Shown: in pieces, positions 8,359 to 17,713 of the stretch
Position numbering within the stretch: position 1 is the first letter of the stretch
Layout: each line of letters starts with the position of its first letter
From: Lapidilactobacillus concavus DSM 17758
GTDB lineage: Bacteria; Bacillota; Bacilli; Lactobacillales; Lactobacillaceae
NCBI RefSeq assembly: GCF_001435835.1
Contig: NZ_AZFX01000036.1
Span: 1 to 64,000 of the forward strand
Direction: 5' to 3'
Length of the DNA stretch: 64,000 bases
Notes under the pieces: generated by a model
Database searches by the model: none
The model's input: the letters and a program-made list of their open reading frames with translations, nothing else
Told to the model about the DNA's origin: nothing
Program-made: the position numbers and the translations under genes

Positions 8359-9096
8359 ATGAGAATATTAATGATTGAAGATAATACGTCTGTTTCCGAA
8401 ATGATGGGAATGTTTTTTCAAAAAGAACAATGGGAAGTCGAATATGCTTACGATGGCAACGAAGCAACCGATAAATTCAAAGCCGATCCCGAAGGCTGGG
8501 ATATGATCACGCTTGATCTGAATTTACCTGGCAAAGACGGTATGCAGGTAGCCAAGGAGATTCGTGAAATTTCGAAGACGGTGCCAATTATCATGTTGAC
8601 TGCCCGCGATAGCGAGAGTGACCAAGTCTTGGGACTCGATTTAGGCGCGGATGATTACGTCACGAAGCCGTTCAGTCCAATCACGTTGATTGCCCGAATC
8701 AAAGCCATTCATCGGCGAGCTGATTTGTCCGCCACAACAGATAGCGACGCACAGAATCGACCGACCATTGATCAAGGCGAATTTGATGTGATGACTGATT
8801 ATTTCAAACTGAGTTCGAAGACTCGTGAAGCTTTTTTGAATGGCAAAGAGATTCCCGGCTTAACACCGAAAGAATTTGATTTGTTAAAGACACTTGCGAA
8901 AAAACCACGCCAAGTTTTTTCACGGGAACAATTATTGGAACTGGTTTGGGACTATGAATACTACGGCGATGAGCGTACGGTTGATGCGCATATCAAAAAG
9001 TTACGTCAAAAAATTGAAAAAGTCGGACCTCAAGTGATTCAAACCGTTTGGGGTGTCGGCTATAAATTTGATGATTCGGAAGCTGGAATTGAATGA
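8359..9096 (+). CDS. OmpR/PhoB-family response regulator
   Basis: A 245-residue transcription regulator. The receiver domain (1-120) has the acidic pair ED at 7-8, phospho-acceptor Asp53 in LDLNLPG, Thr/Ser in MLTARD and the conserved Lys in YVTKPF. The C-terminal winged helix (about 165-238) has LTPKEFDLLKTLAKKP and the VWDYEYYGDERTVDAHIKKLRQKI recognition region. The linker is longer than usual (about 125-165). A perfect -10 TATAAT is at 8328-8333 without a good -35. The right end of the IS lies 118 bases upstream, so the insertion may have changed the natural control region. It overlaps the kinase gene by four bases (ATGA). Confidence 0.93.
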   Translation: MRILMIEDNTSVSEMMGMFFQKEQWEVEYAYDGNEATDKFKADPEGWDMITLDLNLPGKDGMQVAKEIREISKTVPIIMLTARDSESDQVLGLDLGADDYVTKPFSPITLIARIKAIHRRADLSATTDSDAQNRPTIDQGEFDVMTDYFKLSSKTREAFLNGKEIPGLTPKEFDLLKTLAKKPRQVFSREQLLELVWDYEYYGDERTVDAHIKKLRQKIEKVGPQVIQTVWGVGYKFDDSEAGIE

Positions 9097-10628
9097 AACT
9101 CATTTATCAACAGATGCTAGGTTTCTTCCTGGTGATTTTCACCACGCTGTTGATTGTCAGTGCTGCGGTGATCAACTACAATAATCGACAGGCTTACGAA
9201 ACGACCTGGCAACAATTAGAAGGTTATGCCGATAAATTCGGTGAGCTGTTCACACGAACTGATCCGCAGACGGGAACCTACCAGGCGATGTCTTCGGATT
9301 TTTTAAACGAAGTTCGATTTGTTCTGAGTAACGATCAAGTCTATTACGCGATCTTTAACGAGGGAAATGAACAAATTTATCCGACGGCCGGTGTTTCTGC
9401 AGGGAACCTGCAATTGGATGCGAAGACCTGGAAACAACTCAAGGCGGGTAAAATTATTCATTCACAGACGAATCGGTCGCAAAGCCAAGGGCCTAAAATT
9501 GGTGGTGGGGAGCTGGCCTATGTCGTCTACCCTTGGTTCAATCAAGATAAAAAATTTGTCGGTGCGATGTATATTGGTTCCCGGGTCACTCGAATCAAAT
9601 CGACGCTACGTGAGATGAAAAATAATTTACTTGTTGGGCTGGCAGCCTCACTGCTGGTTGCTTTAGCGGTCAGTTTTGTCTTGGCACGTTTCTATGTCCG
9701 TCGAATCAACCGCTTGCGTCAGGCAACACGTACGGTTGCTAGTGGAAATTTCGATGTCGAGCTGGTTTCAAACGGACGCGATGAGATCGACGACCTAGCT
9801 TCTGATTTCAATAGCATGGTTTCCTCGTTGGATGAGTCGCAGAAAGAAATCGCGCGGCAAGAACAGCGTCGTCGCGAATTCATGGCAAACGCGGCGCATG
9901 AGATGCGGACACCTTTGACCACAATCAATGGTATTCTCGAAGGTTTGGAGTACGATGCCATTCCTGAGGAAGCGAAGGACAAGAGTTTCAAGTTGATGCG
10001 TAAGGAAACGCAGCGGTTGATTCGTTTAGTTAATGAGAATCTGGATTATGAAAAAATCCGTTCGAATCAAACCGTGTTGAATAAACGCGAGTTCAATGGT
10101 ACTGAAGCCGTCGGTAATATTGTCGAGCAATTGACCCAGAAGGCGATGGCTGCTGGTGATGAACTGGTTTTGGCCACATCAGATCCTGTGAAGGTCTTTG
10201 CGGATTATGACCGTTTCATTCAAGTTATCTTCAACGTCACACAGAACGCGATTCAGTTCACTGAAAACGGCCGAGTCACGTTGGCCTTGAAGCAACTTGA
10301 GAATGGGGCTGAGATTACAATTAGCGATAATGGTATTGGCATGAGTGACGACCAGCTGAAAAATATCTGGGAACGCTATTACAAAGCAGACCCATCGCGA
10401 AAGAACACTAAGTACGGCGAATCCGGCTTGGGCCTAGCCATCGTGCATTCTTTGATCGAGCAACATCATGGTCATATTGAAGTGACGAGTAAGCTCAACC
10501 ATGGGAGTACGTTTACCATTTTCTTCCCGAACCAAACGATTGCTAAAACAACGATCACTGAGACAACTTCCAAACAACAGCGAGGACGTCAGAAACATAA
10601 AGAACCGAAAAATAAAACTGAAAAATAA
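9093..10628 (+). CDS. Membrane sensor histidine kinase
   Basis: A 511-residue sensor partner of the preceding regulator. TM1 is about 8-28, an extracellular sensing domain spans about 30-178, TM2 about 179-200, then a HAMP domain (200-252). The phospho-acceptor is His269 in NAAHEMRTPL. The HATPase domain shows the N box (VTQNAIQFT), G1 (ISDNGIGM), F (YYKAD) and G2 (GLGLAIV) boxes. The final 25 residues are highly charged (Lys/Arg/Gln). The ligand is unknown. The domain order resembles BaeS/HssS-type kinases, but no symbol can be given with confidence. Confidence 0.93.
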   Translation: MKLIYQQMLGFFLVIFTTLLIVSAAVINYNNRQAYETTWQQLEGYADKFGELFTRTDPQTGTYQAMSSDFLNEVRFVLSNDQVYYAIFNEGNEQIYPTAGVSAGNLQLDAKTWKQLKAGKIIHSQTNRSQSQGPKIGGGELAYVVYPWFNQDKKFVGAMYIGSRVTRIKSTLREMKNNLLVGLAASLLVALAVSFVLARFYVRRINRLRQATRTVASGNFDVELVSNGRDEIDDLASDFNSMVSSLDESQKEIARQEQRRREFMANAAHEMRTPLTTINGILEGLEYDAIPEEAKDKSFKLMRKETQRLIRLVNENLDYEKIRSNQTVLNKREFNGTEAVGNIVEQLTQKAMAAGDELVLATSDPVKVFADYDRFIQVIFNVTQNAIQFTENGRVTLALKQLENGAEITISDNGIGMSDDQLKNIWERYYKADPSRKNTKYGESGLGLAIVHSLIEQHHGHIEVTSKLNHGSTFTIFFPNQTIAKTTITETTSKQQRGRQKHKEPKNKTEK

Positions 10629-10646
10629 GCATTGAACGTCACACTC

Positions 10647-10703
10647 AAAAAGGCATCCACCAAATTGACAATTCGCAGATTGTTAAAGGGTGAATGCTTT
10701 TTT
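10647..10703 (+). terminator. Terminator of the two-component operon
   Basis: AAAGGCATCCACC pairs (with G-T pairs) with GGGTGAATGCTTTTTT, loop of about 25 bases with its own small stem CAATT/AATTG region. Confidence 0.6.
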
Positions 10704-10776
10704 GGTGTTGGCCTGTTGACTGATTATTGGCGATAGACAGCCTGTTTGAGTCGTCGTAGTTCACCATTTAAGGACT

Positions 10777-10822
10777 AAAAAAGAAGTTGGCCACCAATTG
10801 CGTGGATGATCAACTTCTTTTT
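10777..10822 (-). terminator. Terminator of ltaS
   Basis: Stem 10777-10789 (AAAAAAGAAGTTG) with 10811-10822 (CAACTTCTTTTT); A/T runs on both sides; it follows the ltaS stop on the minus strand. Confidence 0.75.
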
Positions 10823-10838
10823 GACGATCGTCAGTTAA

Positions 10839-13052
10839 TTAGTTCTTGGTACGGGAAGATTGATTCGTTGTCTTTGAGGATCGTTTCGATGACGTCGCAC
10901 GGGAAGATTGGCTCGATTGACTGCTTGAACCTGATTCTGGTAGGGTGTCAATTTCTGTTTTAGCATCCGTGATTTCTGGTGCGTCCGTTTGATAGAGGTT
11001 TGTCGTACTCTTATTCCCATTTTCACTGAATAAGGAGGTCGATTCTTTCTGTAAACTCTGGCGTGTCGTGATTAAGGAATTGACTTGATCGAGATAACTA
11101 TAATTATCCGGATTAACTGGTGTAAAGCCAGCCGGCGTGTAGAAACGGAGCAGGTTTTTCGTGTTCAAGGAATCTGAGAGGGCGAGGGCATTATCGACTT
11201 TCTTCTGATCTTCGTTGAGTATCTCCGTCTGTTCTGGAGTCAGATCGATCAATAATTCCCCAGTTTGATTATCGTAGACATTCCCTTTAGCACCGCTGCC
11301 GCCTAATACCGTGTATTGATTCGTCACAAAATTATTATTACGAAAGGCGACGAGTTGTTGATGCTGGCTGGAGAGGAGGTCTTGACCGAAGAAGGCATAT
11401 TTGCTGGTGTTGATGCCGAGTAGATGTAGTAATGTTGGGAGGACATCAATCTCACCACCGTACGTTTTCTTGATGCCACCCTTAAGCCCATCCATATGTA
11501 ACATGAACGGCACTCGCTGCATCTGTGTATTATCAAAAGCGGTCCAATATGAGGTGTCTTTTCCAACAAGTGGCGCCAGGGATTGATTATCCTTATCTGA
11601 TAGTCCGTAGTGATCGCCATAGATCATCACCAAAGTGTTTTTTGATAAACCAGATTTATCTAGGTACTGGAAGAATTCCTTGACGGCCTGATCGAGATAG
11701 TGAGCGGTCGCGAAGTAATTATTCACAGCCTTATCCTTAGTCGTTGGTCGAATAAAGTCGCTATCATCATCTGAAAGCAGGAATGGCATATGGTTCGTCA
11801 CCGTGATAAATTTGGTGTAGAAAGGCTGTTGCAACTGTTCTAAATACTTGATGCTTTCGGCAAAAAGCAATTTATCCTTGATGCCATAGCCGATTTTGGC
11901 AGAGGTGGACGCGTTGAAGTAACTAGAATCAAAGAAATAATCATAGCCAAGGTTCTTATAGACATGATTTCGGTTCCAGAAACTGCCGACATTGCCGTGG
12001 AAAACAGCGCTCGTATATTGATCGGTTTGTTGCAGAATCGCAGGGGCGGCTTGGAAAGTGTTGTCGGCACCCAAAGAGGTAAAAACCGAGCCCTCAGGCA
12101 AACCAAACGTGCCAGTTTCCAACATATTTTCAGCATCAGAGGTTTTTCCCTGACCAACCTCGTGAAAGAAATTGCTGAAACTTAGCGTGTTCTTATCATG
12201 ATACAAACTATTCAAGAACGGGGTAACTTCCTGTCCGTCATATTTGTAATCAATCAAGAATTGTTGGAAGCTCTCTAAATGGATGATGATCACATTTTTA
12301 CCGGCAGCCTTACCATAATACTGGGGGTTGGCGTCGACTTGGTGCGTTTTGACATAATTCAGGACTTTATTAATATCAGTGCCATCCGCGGACGAACGAA
12401 TCTGATTATTCTGCGCAGTCTTCATACTATCGTAAAAAACGAAGGTATCTAGCCCTAAATATTTTACAATATAGTTTCGATCAAACGTCCGCGTCAGTAA
12501 TTGTGGTCGATTGGCTTCACTCAAGGTCAAGTTGAAGAGGAAAACAAAAACAGCGAGAGACGTTGTCGTGAACGCGAAACGCGGTTTAAATGGCCGCAGG
12601 TCGACTTTTAGCCAGTGACGCGCCAATGACAGGGTCACTGCGAAAACATCTAGCCAAAGGAAGATGTCGTACCATTGCAGCAACGAAATCGTGCTCTTAC
12701 CCAGTCCGGCTGAAACCTTGCTAGCATTCATGATCGTATTAAAGGTTAAAAAGTCGGTAAATTGGCGATAATAGAGCACATTACTGAAGAGCAGCAACGT
12801 ATTGAGTGCGTAGATGGTGAACATGATGGCGTAACTCAACTTGGGCCGCTTGATATACAAGCCGATCGACAACAGCAACATGGTCGTTCCGATTGGGTTG
12901 AAGAACATCAGGAAGTGTTGCAACGGATCAGTTGCGCCTAACGAAAAATCAACGTAATAGGCGAAAACTGTCTTCAGCCAGAATAGCAATGTGATTAAAG
13001 TAAAGAATCCCAGTCGTGTTTGGAGAAAACGACCGATTTGTTGTTTTTTCAA
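10839..13052 (-). CDS. ltaS: Lipoteichoic acid synthase (LtaS family)
   Basis: Polymerises glycerol phosphate from phosphatidylglycerol onto the glycolipid anchor at the outer membrane face. Five N-terminal transmembrane helices (to about residue 190) precede an extracellular sulfatase-like domain. Catalytic Thr is in GQGKTSDAE (Thr310 counted from the ATG at 13070, Thr304 from the TTG), and the metal-binding Glu is 44 residues earlier in IIHLESF, the same spacing as in S. aureus LtaS (E255/T300). Further metal ligands are in YGDHYG. The last about 30 residues are Ser/Thr/Lys-rich and probably lie in the wall. I place the start at TTG 13052, since GTGAGG is correctly spaced for it and overlaps the ATG-start alternative. 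Confidence 0.93.
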   Translation of the reverse strand: MKKQQIGRFLQTRLGFFTLITLLFWLKTVFAYYVDFSLGATDPLQHFLMFFNPIGTTMLLLSIGLYIKRPKLSYAIMFTIYALNTLLLFSNVLYYRQFTDFLTFNTIMNASKVSAGLGKSTISLLQWYDIFLWLDVFAVTLSLARHWLKVDLRPFKPRFAFTTTSLAVFVFLFNLTLSEANRPQLLTRTFDRNYIVKYLGLDTFVFYDSMKTAQNNQIRSSADGTDINKVLNYVKTHQVDANPQYYGKAAGKNVIIIHLESFQQFLIDYKYDGQEVTPFLNSLYHDKNTLSFSNFFHEVGQGKTSDAENMLETGTFGLPEGSVFTSLGADNTFQAAPAILQQTDQYTSAVFHGNVGSFWNRNHVYKNLGYDYFFDSSYFNASTSAKIGYGIKDKLLFAESIKYLEQLQQPFYTKFITVTNHMPFLLSDDDSDFIRPTTKDKAVNNYFATAHYLDQAVKEFFQYLDKSGLSKNTLVMIYGDHYGLSDKDNQSLAPLVGKDTSYWTAFDNTQMQRVPFMLHMDGLKGGIKKTYGGEIDVLPTLLHLLGINTSKYAFFGQDLLSSQHQQLVAFRNNNFVTNQYTVLGGSGAKGNVYDNQTGELLIDLTPEQTEILNEDQKKVDNALALSDSLNTKNLLRFYTPAGFTPVNPDNYSYLDQVNSLITTRQSLQKESTSLFSENGNKSTTNLYQTDAPEITDAKTEIDTLPESGSSSQSSQSSRATSSKRSSKTTNQSSRTKN

Positions 13053-13365
13053 AAGGAAAACCTCACACATATAATGAGTCTATTTTACCCCTAAATCACG
13101 AGGTCACGCAATTTTCTGAAATAAATCGTGCCTTTTCTTAAGGAATTAGCAAGAGAAGACGGCAAGATGGGCGATTAAGGTTGGACATGATTGGCTTGTG
13201 CTCAAGGCGATGATGCGCGTCAAATGTTGATTTATTAAAATTTCTTTAGGACAACTCAACTCTTCGGCTATGTAAGGTTAGTTTTGCTAGACTAGAGGTG
13301 AATTTTATTTGCGTGAGCTTGTTGCGACGTGCGCGAAATGACACGCTTTTGTAGGGGATGACAAA
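13053..13365. other. Divergent intergenic region, no gene seen
   Basis: About 310 bases between ltaS and the VanZ-like gene, which are transcribed away from each other. It should carry both promoters, but I see none with two good hexamers. Confidence 0.4.
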
Positions 13366-13986
13366 ATGTACTTGCTCGGGCCTATTTATTCATATATTGA
13401 AGCAACCTATGGCCATCAGTGGAATCACTTTCCGTTGGTGCGTCTGGTTTTTTATAGTTTGGATAAGTCGCTGGTTTATTTTCTATTGTTTGCGATCTTG
13501 CGCGTCGCTTATTTGTTGATCAAGAAACGACGGCCAGCCTGGCGACAGGAATTAGTGCTTTGGGTCTTTGTCTTTTATCTCTTACTATTATTGGCACTGA
13601 CAGTCTTTCGCGGGATGTATTTTCCCTGGCAAATCAAAATTTACTGGCAACGACCGCGTTCGCAAATCAACCTTCAGCCGCTGATTGAAACGTTCAAGTT
13701 GCGTTTTGGAACGTCGATTTTAGACTTTCTCTATAATTTTTATGGCAACATTGTTTGGTTCGTGCCGTTTGGTTTGTTATGGCCATTGGTTCGCCGACGT
13801 CGCGGCTTCTTTCGGACGGTGGCTGCAGGGATGCTGCTGTCACTGTTGATCGAAACCATTCAATTTTTCATTTGGACCGGTGTCAGTGACATCGATGATT
13901 TGATTTTTAATACTTGTGGGGCGATGATCGGTTATTTATGCTTTTGGTTGATTTTTCGGCGTTTCGTCCCGGCGAAGCCCCAATAA
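13366..13986 (+). CDS. VanZ-like family membrane protein
   Basis: A 206-residue protein with about five transmembrane segments. The VanZ-like core is in the C-terminal half: NLQPLIETF, then NIVWFVPFGLLWP, then the motif SLLIETIQFFIWTGVSDIDDLIFNTCGAMIGY, which holds the family's conserved E-Q and D-D-x-x-N-T-x-G. VanZ relatives affect sensitivity to glycopeptides or envelope function, by an unknown mechanism. Start ATG 13366 has GGGGATG upstream. No partner gene is visible beside it. A second, shorter VanZ-like gene lies at 47726. Confidence 0.88.
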   Translation: MYLLGPIYSYIEATYGHQWNHFPLVRLVFYSLDKSLVYFLLFAILRVAYLLIKKRRPAWRQELVLWVFVFYLLLLLALTVFRGMYFPWQIKIYWQRPRSQINLQPLIETFKLRFGTSILDFLYNFYGNIVWFVPFGLLWPLVRRRRGFFRTVAAGMLLSLLIETIQFFIWTGVSDIDDLIFNTCGAMIGYLCFWLIFRRFVPAKPQ

Positions 13987-14105
13987 TTTTCTGAAAGAAT
14001 TCACGTTATTAAAAAAAGTTTACAAAACATTACCATTTTTTCCGAATTAATGATAAAGTATTCGTTGTAGGTAAAAATTTTTTCTCGCACAGGAGGATGT
14101 ATACA

Positions 14106-14987
14106 ATGCCATTAGTACATGGTACAGAAATTTTTCAAGCTGCTCGTAAAGGTCACTATTGCGTCGGCGCATTTAACACCAATAACTTGGAATGGACTCG
14201 CGCTATTTTAGGTGCTGCCCAAGAAAAGAATGTTCCCGTTTTGATCCAAACATCAATGGGCGCTGCTAAGTATATGGGTGGCTATGAGCTTTGCAAACAA
14301 TTGATCGAAGCAACTGTTAAGAGCATGGACATTACTGTTCCTGTTATTATCCACTTGGATCATGGTGATTACAACGCAGCTAAAGAAGCAATTGCTGCAG
14401 GTTACAACTCCGTAATGTTTGATGGCCACGACCTTCCATTTGCTGAGAACGTTGAAAAGACAAAGGAAATCGTTAAATTAGCACATGCTAAGGGCATCTC
14501 TGTTGAAGCTGAAGTTGGTTCAATCGGTGGTGAAGAAGACGGCGTTGTTGGTGAAGGTGAATTGGCATCTGTTGAAGAAGCTAAAGAACTTGCAGCAACA
14601 GGTATCGACTTCTTAGCTGCTGGTATTGGTAACATTCATGGCCAATACCCTGCAAACTGGACTGGCTTACACTTCGATCGTCTGAAGGAAATTGGCGAAG
14701 CTGTTGACTTGCCATTAGTTCTTCATGGTGGTTCAGGCATCCCTCAAGACCAAGTTGAAAAAGCAATCTCAATGGGTATTTCTAAGTTGAACATCAACAC
14801 TGAATGCCAATTAGCATTTGCTAAAGCAACTCGTGAATATATCGAAGCTGGCAAAGACCAAGTTGGTAAAGGCTTTGACCCTCGTAAATTGCTTGCACCT
14901 GGTACGAAAGCAATCGAAGATACAGTTAAAGAAATCATCGGCTGGATGGGTACAAAACCAGTTAAATTGGTTCCTGAAGAACTTTAA
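14106..14987 (+). CDS. fba: Fructose-bisphosphate aldolase, class II
   Basis: Cleaves fructose 1,6-bisphosphate to dihydroxyacetone phosphate and glyceraldehyde 3-phosphate in glycolysis. Zinc-type class II: DHG in IIHLDHGDY (Asp and His), the glutamate in SVEAEVGSIGGEEDG, GNIHG, and the phosphate-binding LHGGSGI and NINTE motifs are all present. Length 293 residues, normal. Start is ATG 14106: AGGAGG at 14091-14096 is 9 bases upstream, while the earlier in-frame ATG at 14097 abuts it. Codon use is strongly biased, as for a highly expressed gene. Confidence 0.97.
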   Translation: MPLVHGTEIFQAARKGHYCVGAFNTNNLEWTRAILGAAQEKNVPVLIQTSMGAAKYMGGYELCKQLIEATVKSMDITVPVIIHLDHGDYNAAKEAIAAGYNSVMFDGHDLPFAENVEKTKEIVKLAHAKGISVEAEVGSIGGEEDGVVGEGELASVEEAKELAATGIDFLAAGIGNIHGQYPANWTGLHFDRLKEIGEAVDLPLVLHGGSGIPQDQVEKAISMGISKLNINTECQLAFAKATREYIEAGKDQVGKGFDPRKLLAPGTKAIEDTVKEIIGWMGTKPVKLVPEEL

Positions 14988-15005
14988 TTTAAAGTTGATT
15001 ATTTT

Positions 15006-15040
15006 GAAGCTTGCACAAGTTTGGTGCAGGCTTCTTTTTT
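15006..15040 (+). terminator. Terminator of fba
   Basis: GAAGCTTGCAC (15006-15016) with GTGCAGGCTTC (15024-15034), one mismatch, then six T. Confidence 0.85.
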
Positions 15041-15064
15041 GTGGCTACTTGATCAGTATCATGA

Positions 15065-15144
15065 AACTGGTCTCCAGATCTTTCAGGAATCATCTGGAAA
15101 AATTATTTCTTTTTCATAAACTCGTCTGGACAAGGAGACCAGTT
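15065..15144. repeat. Inverted repeat upstream of pgi
   Basis: AACTGGTCTCC (15065-15075) and GGAGACCAGTT (15134-15144) are exact inverted repeats, 58 bases apart. Inside, CCAGAT (15074-15079) and ATCTGG (15092-15097) also pair. There is no T run, so it is not a simple terminator. It lies 205 bases before pgi in an otherwise empty 350-base gap. Confidence 0.5.
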
Positions 15145-15348
15145 GTCGTTTCGTTGAATCATAAGGCGACTGCTGAAAACGCTAGTTGCAATGCTTAGCA
15201 CGACTCTCAATGCAAAATTTACCATGAAAAAAAGGTTGAAATTTCCTGAACCAATTCGTCAACAATTGTTGCAATCGGGATGAAAAACGTCTAAAGTATT
15301 TTGTGGAGATAGACTTCACTTTTTGATTATTTAGGAGGAAAAGTTCTA

Positions 15349-16689
15349 ATGGCACATATTTCATTTGATAGCAGTAAATTAGGGAAGTTCGTTCACGATA
15401 ACGAATTAAGCGAGATGCAAGCCTTAGTGACTGCTGCTGATACAGAATTACGTCAAGGAACTGGTGCTGGCAATGATTTCCGCGGATTCATTGACTTGCC
15501 CGTTGACTATGATAAGGATGAATTTGCACGTATTAAAACAGCAGCAGAGAAAGTTCGGAATGACTCCGAAGTATTTGTTGCCATTGGTATTGGTGGTTCA
15601 TATTTAGGCGCACGCGCTGCCATTGATTTCTTGAGCAGCACCTTCTACAATATGGCACCAGATCGTAAAGGCCCACAAGTTTTATTCGCAGGTAACTCAA
15701 TTAGTCCTAACTACTTGTATGACTTGCTTGAATTAATTGGTGATCGCGACTTCAGTATCAACGTCATCTCAAAATCTGGGACAACCACAGAACCATCAAT
15801 TGCATTCCGTGTTTTGAAGGCTAAGTTAGTTGAAAAATATGGTGTTGAAGGCGCTCGTGGTCGTATCTACGCCACAACTGATCGCGCAAAGGGTGCTTTG
15901 AAGACTGAATCTGATGCAGAAGGCTACGAAGAATTCGTTGTTCCTGATGACATTGGTGGTCGTTTCTCAGTGCTTTCTGCTGTCGGCTTGTTGCCAATCG
16001 CTGTTGCTGGCATCGACATCGATCAATTAATGAAGGGTGCTGCAGATGCTCGTACGGCTTACAGTGATGCTGATTTATCGAAGAACGAAGCCTATCAATA
16101 TGCTGCATTGCGCAATATTTTATACCGTAAAGGCTACACAACCGAATTGTTAGAAAACTACGAGCCAACATTGCAATACTTCGGCGAATGGTGGAAACAA
16201 TTAATGGGCGAGTCAGAAGGCAAGGATCAGAAGGGAATCTATCCTTCATCTGCAAACTTCTCAACTGACTTACACTCATTAGGTCAATACATCCAAGAAG
16301 GCCGTCGTAATTTGATGGAGACTGTTGTTAAAGTTGAGTCACCACGTCATGACGTTGATATTCCTTCAGAAGCAAAAGACCTCGATGGCTTAGGTTATCT
16401 TGAAGGCAAGTCAATGGACTTCGTTAACAGCAAAGCTTACCAAGGTGTTGTCTTAGCACATACTGATGGTGGTGTACCAGTGATGACTGTTTCGATTCCT
16501 CAACAAGATGCTTACACATTAGGCTACTTGATCTACTTCTTCGAAATCGCTGTCGGTATCTCTGGCTACTTGAACGGAATCAACCCATTCAACCAACCAG
16601 GTGTTGAAGCCTACAAGAAGAACATGTTTGCTTTGCTTGGCAAACCAGGTTTTGAAGACCTCGCAAAGGATTTGAACGAACGCTTGTAA
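15349..16689 (+). CDS. pgi: Glucose-6-phosphate isomerase
   Basis: Interconverts glucose 6-phosphate and fructose 6-phosphate. 446 residues, the usual length for the bacillary type. Signature motifs: [19 protein letters not shown] (phosphate binding), GGRFSVLS, the [13 protein letters not shown] region and the late [10 protein letters not shown] with the catalytic Lys. AGGAGG stands 10 bases before the ATG. Codon use is strongly biased, like fba. It forms its own unit, separated from fba by a terminator and a 300-base leader region containing an inverted repeat. Confidence 0.97.
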   Translation: MAHISFDSSKLGKFVHDNELSEMQALVTAADTELRQGTGAGNDFRGFIDLPVDYDKDEFARIKTAAEKVRNDSEVFVAIGIGGSYLGARAAIDFLSSTFYNMAPDRKGPQVLFAGNSISPNYLYDLLELIGDRDFSINVISKSGTTTEPSIAFRVLKAKLVEKYGVEGARGRIYATTDRAKGALKTESDAEGYEEFVVPDDIGGRFSVLSAVGLLPIAVAGIDIDQLMKGAADARTAYSDADLSKNEAYQYAALRNILYRKGYTTELLENYEPTLQYFGEWWKQLMGESEGKDQKGIYPSSANFSTDLHSLGQYIQEGRRNLMETVVKVESPRHDVDIPSEAKDLDGLGYLEGKSMDFVNSKAYQGVVLAHTDGGVPVMTVSIPQQDAYTLGYLIYFFEIAVGISGYLNGINPFNQPGVEAYKKNMFALLGKPGFEDLAKDLNERL

Positions 16690-16767
16690 GAACCAGACAT
16701 CAGGTCTTTGACCAGATGTTTACTTCAAGGTGTTTGAGTTAACATAAGATTTGGAACCCAGGTATTA

Positions 16768-16798
16768 AAAAAGACGACTTTTTATAAGTCGTCTTTTT
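16768..16798 (+). terminator. Terminator of pgi
   Basis: AAAAAGACGACT (16767/16768 onward) with AGTCGTCTTTTT (16787-16798), 7-base loop. Confidence 0.9.
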
Positions 16799-16985
16799 CT
16801 GTGTGCTCAATGATGCTTTTGAACCTTTAAAAGTCCCTGCTTTGCCAAAACGTAGCTGATTTGTGGATGCTGACTATCTTTCTGTCTTGATTTGAAGAGA
16901 AACTATTTTATACTTAAAGTCCTAATGAGAGCCGAGATTGTTGTTGCCTATTTCAAGACAAGTTGATCTCAAATCAAACAAAAGA

Positions 16986-17027
16986 CTTCAAAATCGTGAT
17001 TGAGAATCAGCGGTTTTGAAGCTTTTT
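16986..17027. terminator. Terminator-like hairpin, bidirectional
   Basis: CTTCAAAA(T)CG..TGATT pairs with AATCA..CGGTTTTGAAG, then GCTTTTT. On the minus strand it follows the stop of the 17086-17424 gene and has TCTTTTGTTT after the stem, so it probably serves that gene. The rest of 16690-17085 holds no gene I can see. Confidence 0.65.
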
Positions 17028-17085
17028 GGTGATGATTTATTCAGTTCGAAAGCTGAAATGATTGCCGTTAGGGCTCAATTACACC

Positions 17086-17424
17086 TTAGTTCATGTATTT
17101 TGACAACGCAACAAGAATTGTACTCATAAAGACGATATAAACGATAACTAAAATAATTGATAAAATAAATTGGACGATACCGGCTCTATTCCAAGTTGCT
17201 TGAACAGCTTTGAATGTCTCAACGTCTTTGTAATTGCCTTTTTGCCAGGCCCAACCGTTGCCTTTGAAGCCGACAACGAACACCCAGACAACGTTGAAAA
17301 TTGGAATGAGACATAACAACGATAGATAAGTCTTGTTACCAATTCCCCAGAAGATGTTGAACATAAATGCTCCCCAGTTCCAGCCCTTAACTTCTTGTGG
17401 TACTGATTTTCCATTTTCATCCAT
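17086..17424 (-). CDS. Small membrane protein of unknown function
   Basis: 112 residues. Three hydrophobic segments (about 18-30, 34-54 and 82-108) around a conserved-looking WNWGAFMFNIFWGIGNKTY and GFKGNGWAWQKGNYKDVETFKAVQATWN core. Proteins of this kind, often with an N-terminal zinc ribbon that is absent here, are widespread in lactobacilli without a known role. Start ATG has GGGAGG upstream on the minus strand (17431-17440 region). Monocistronic. Confidence 0.75.
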   Translation of the reverse strand: MDENGKSVPQEVKGWNWGAFMFNIFWGIGNKTYLSLLCLIPIFNVVWVFVVGFKGNGWAWQKGNYKDVETFKAVQATWNRAGIVQFILSIILVIVYIVFMSTILVALSKYMN

Positions 17425-17713
17425 GATGAAACCCTCCCATATGGCAGTTTTTAACGAGAATCAGTTTTTGCTCGAATGGTTTGTTGATAGGGGGATCATG
17501 ATAACTTGAGATTCTGAAGCTGCATCGGATAACCTTGAATCTTGCAGGGGGACCTTCACGTCTCGACGCCAGCGATTAATGAACGTCAATAGTTAAGTTG
17601 ATCAACAGCCGGATGTCGTGTCGAGAAGGGTGATTCTAACATCGCCTATAACATCATAATGATTAAATAAAAACACCGATTCATCATCAAGGTCTCTAAA
17701 TAATTACTACCGT

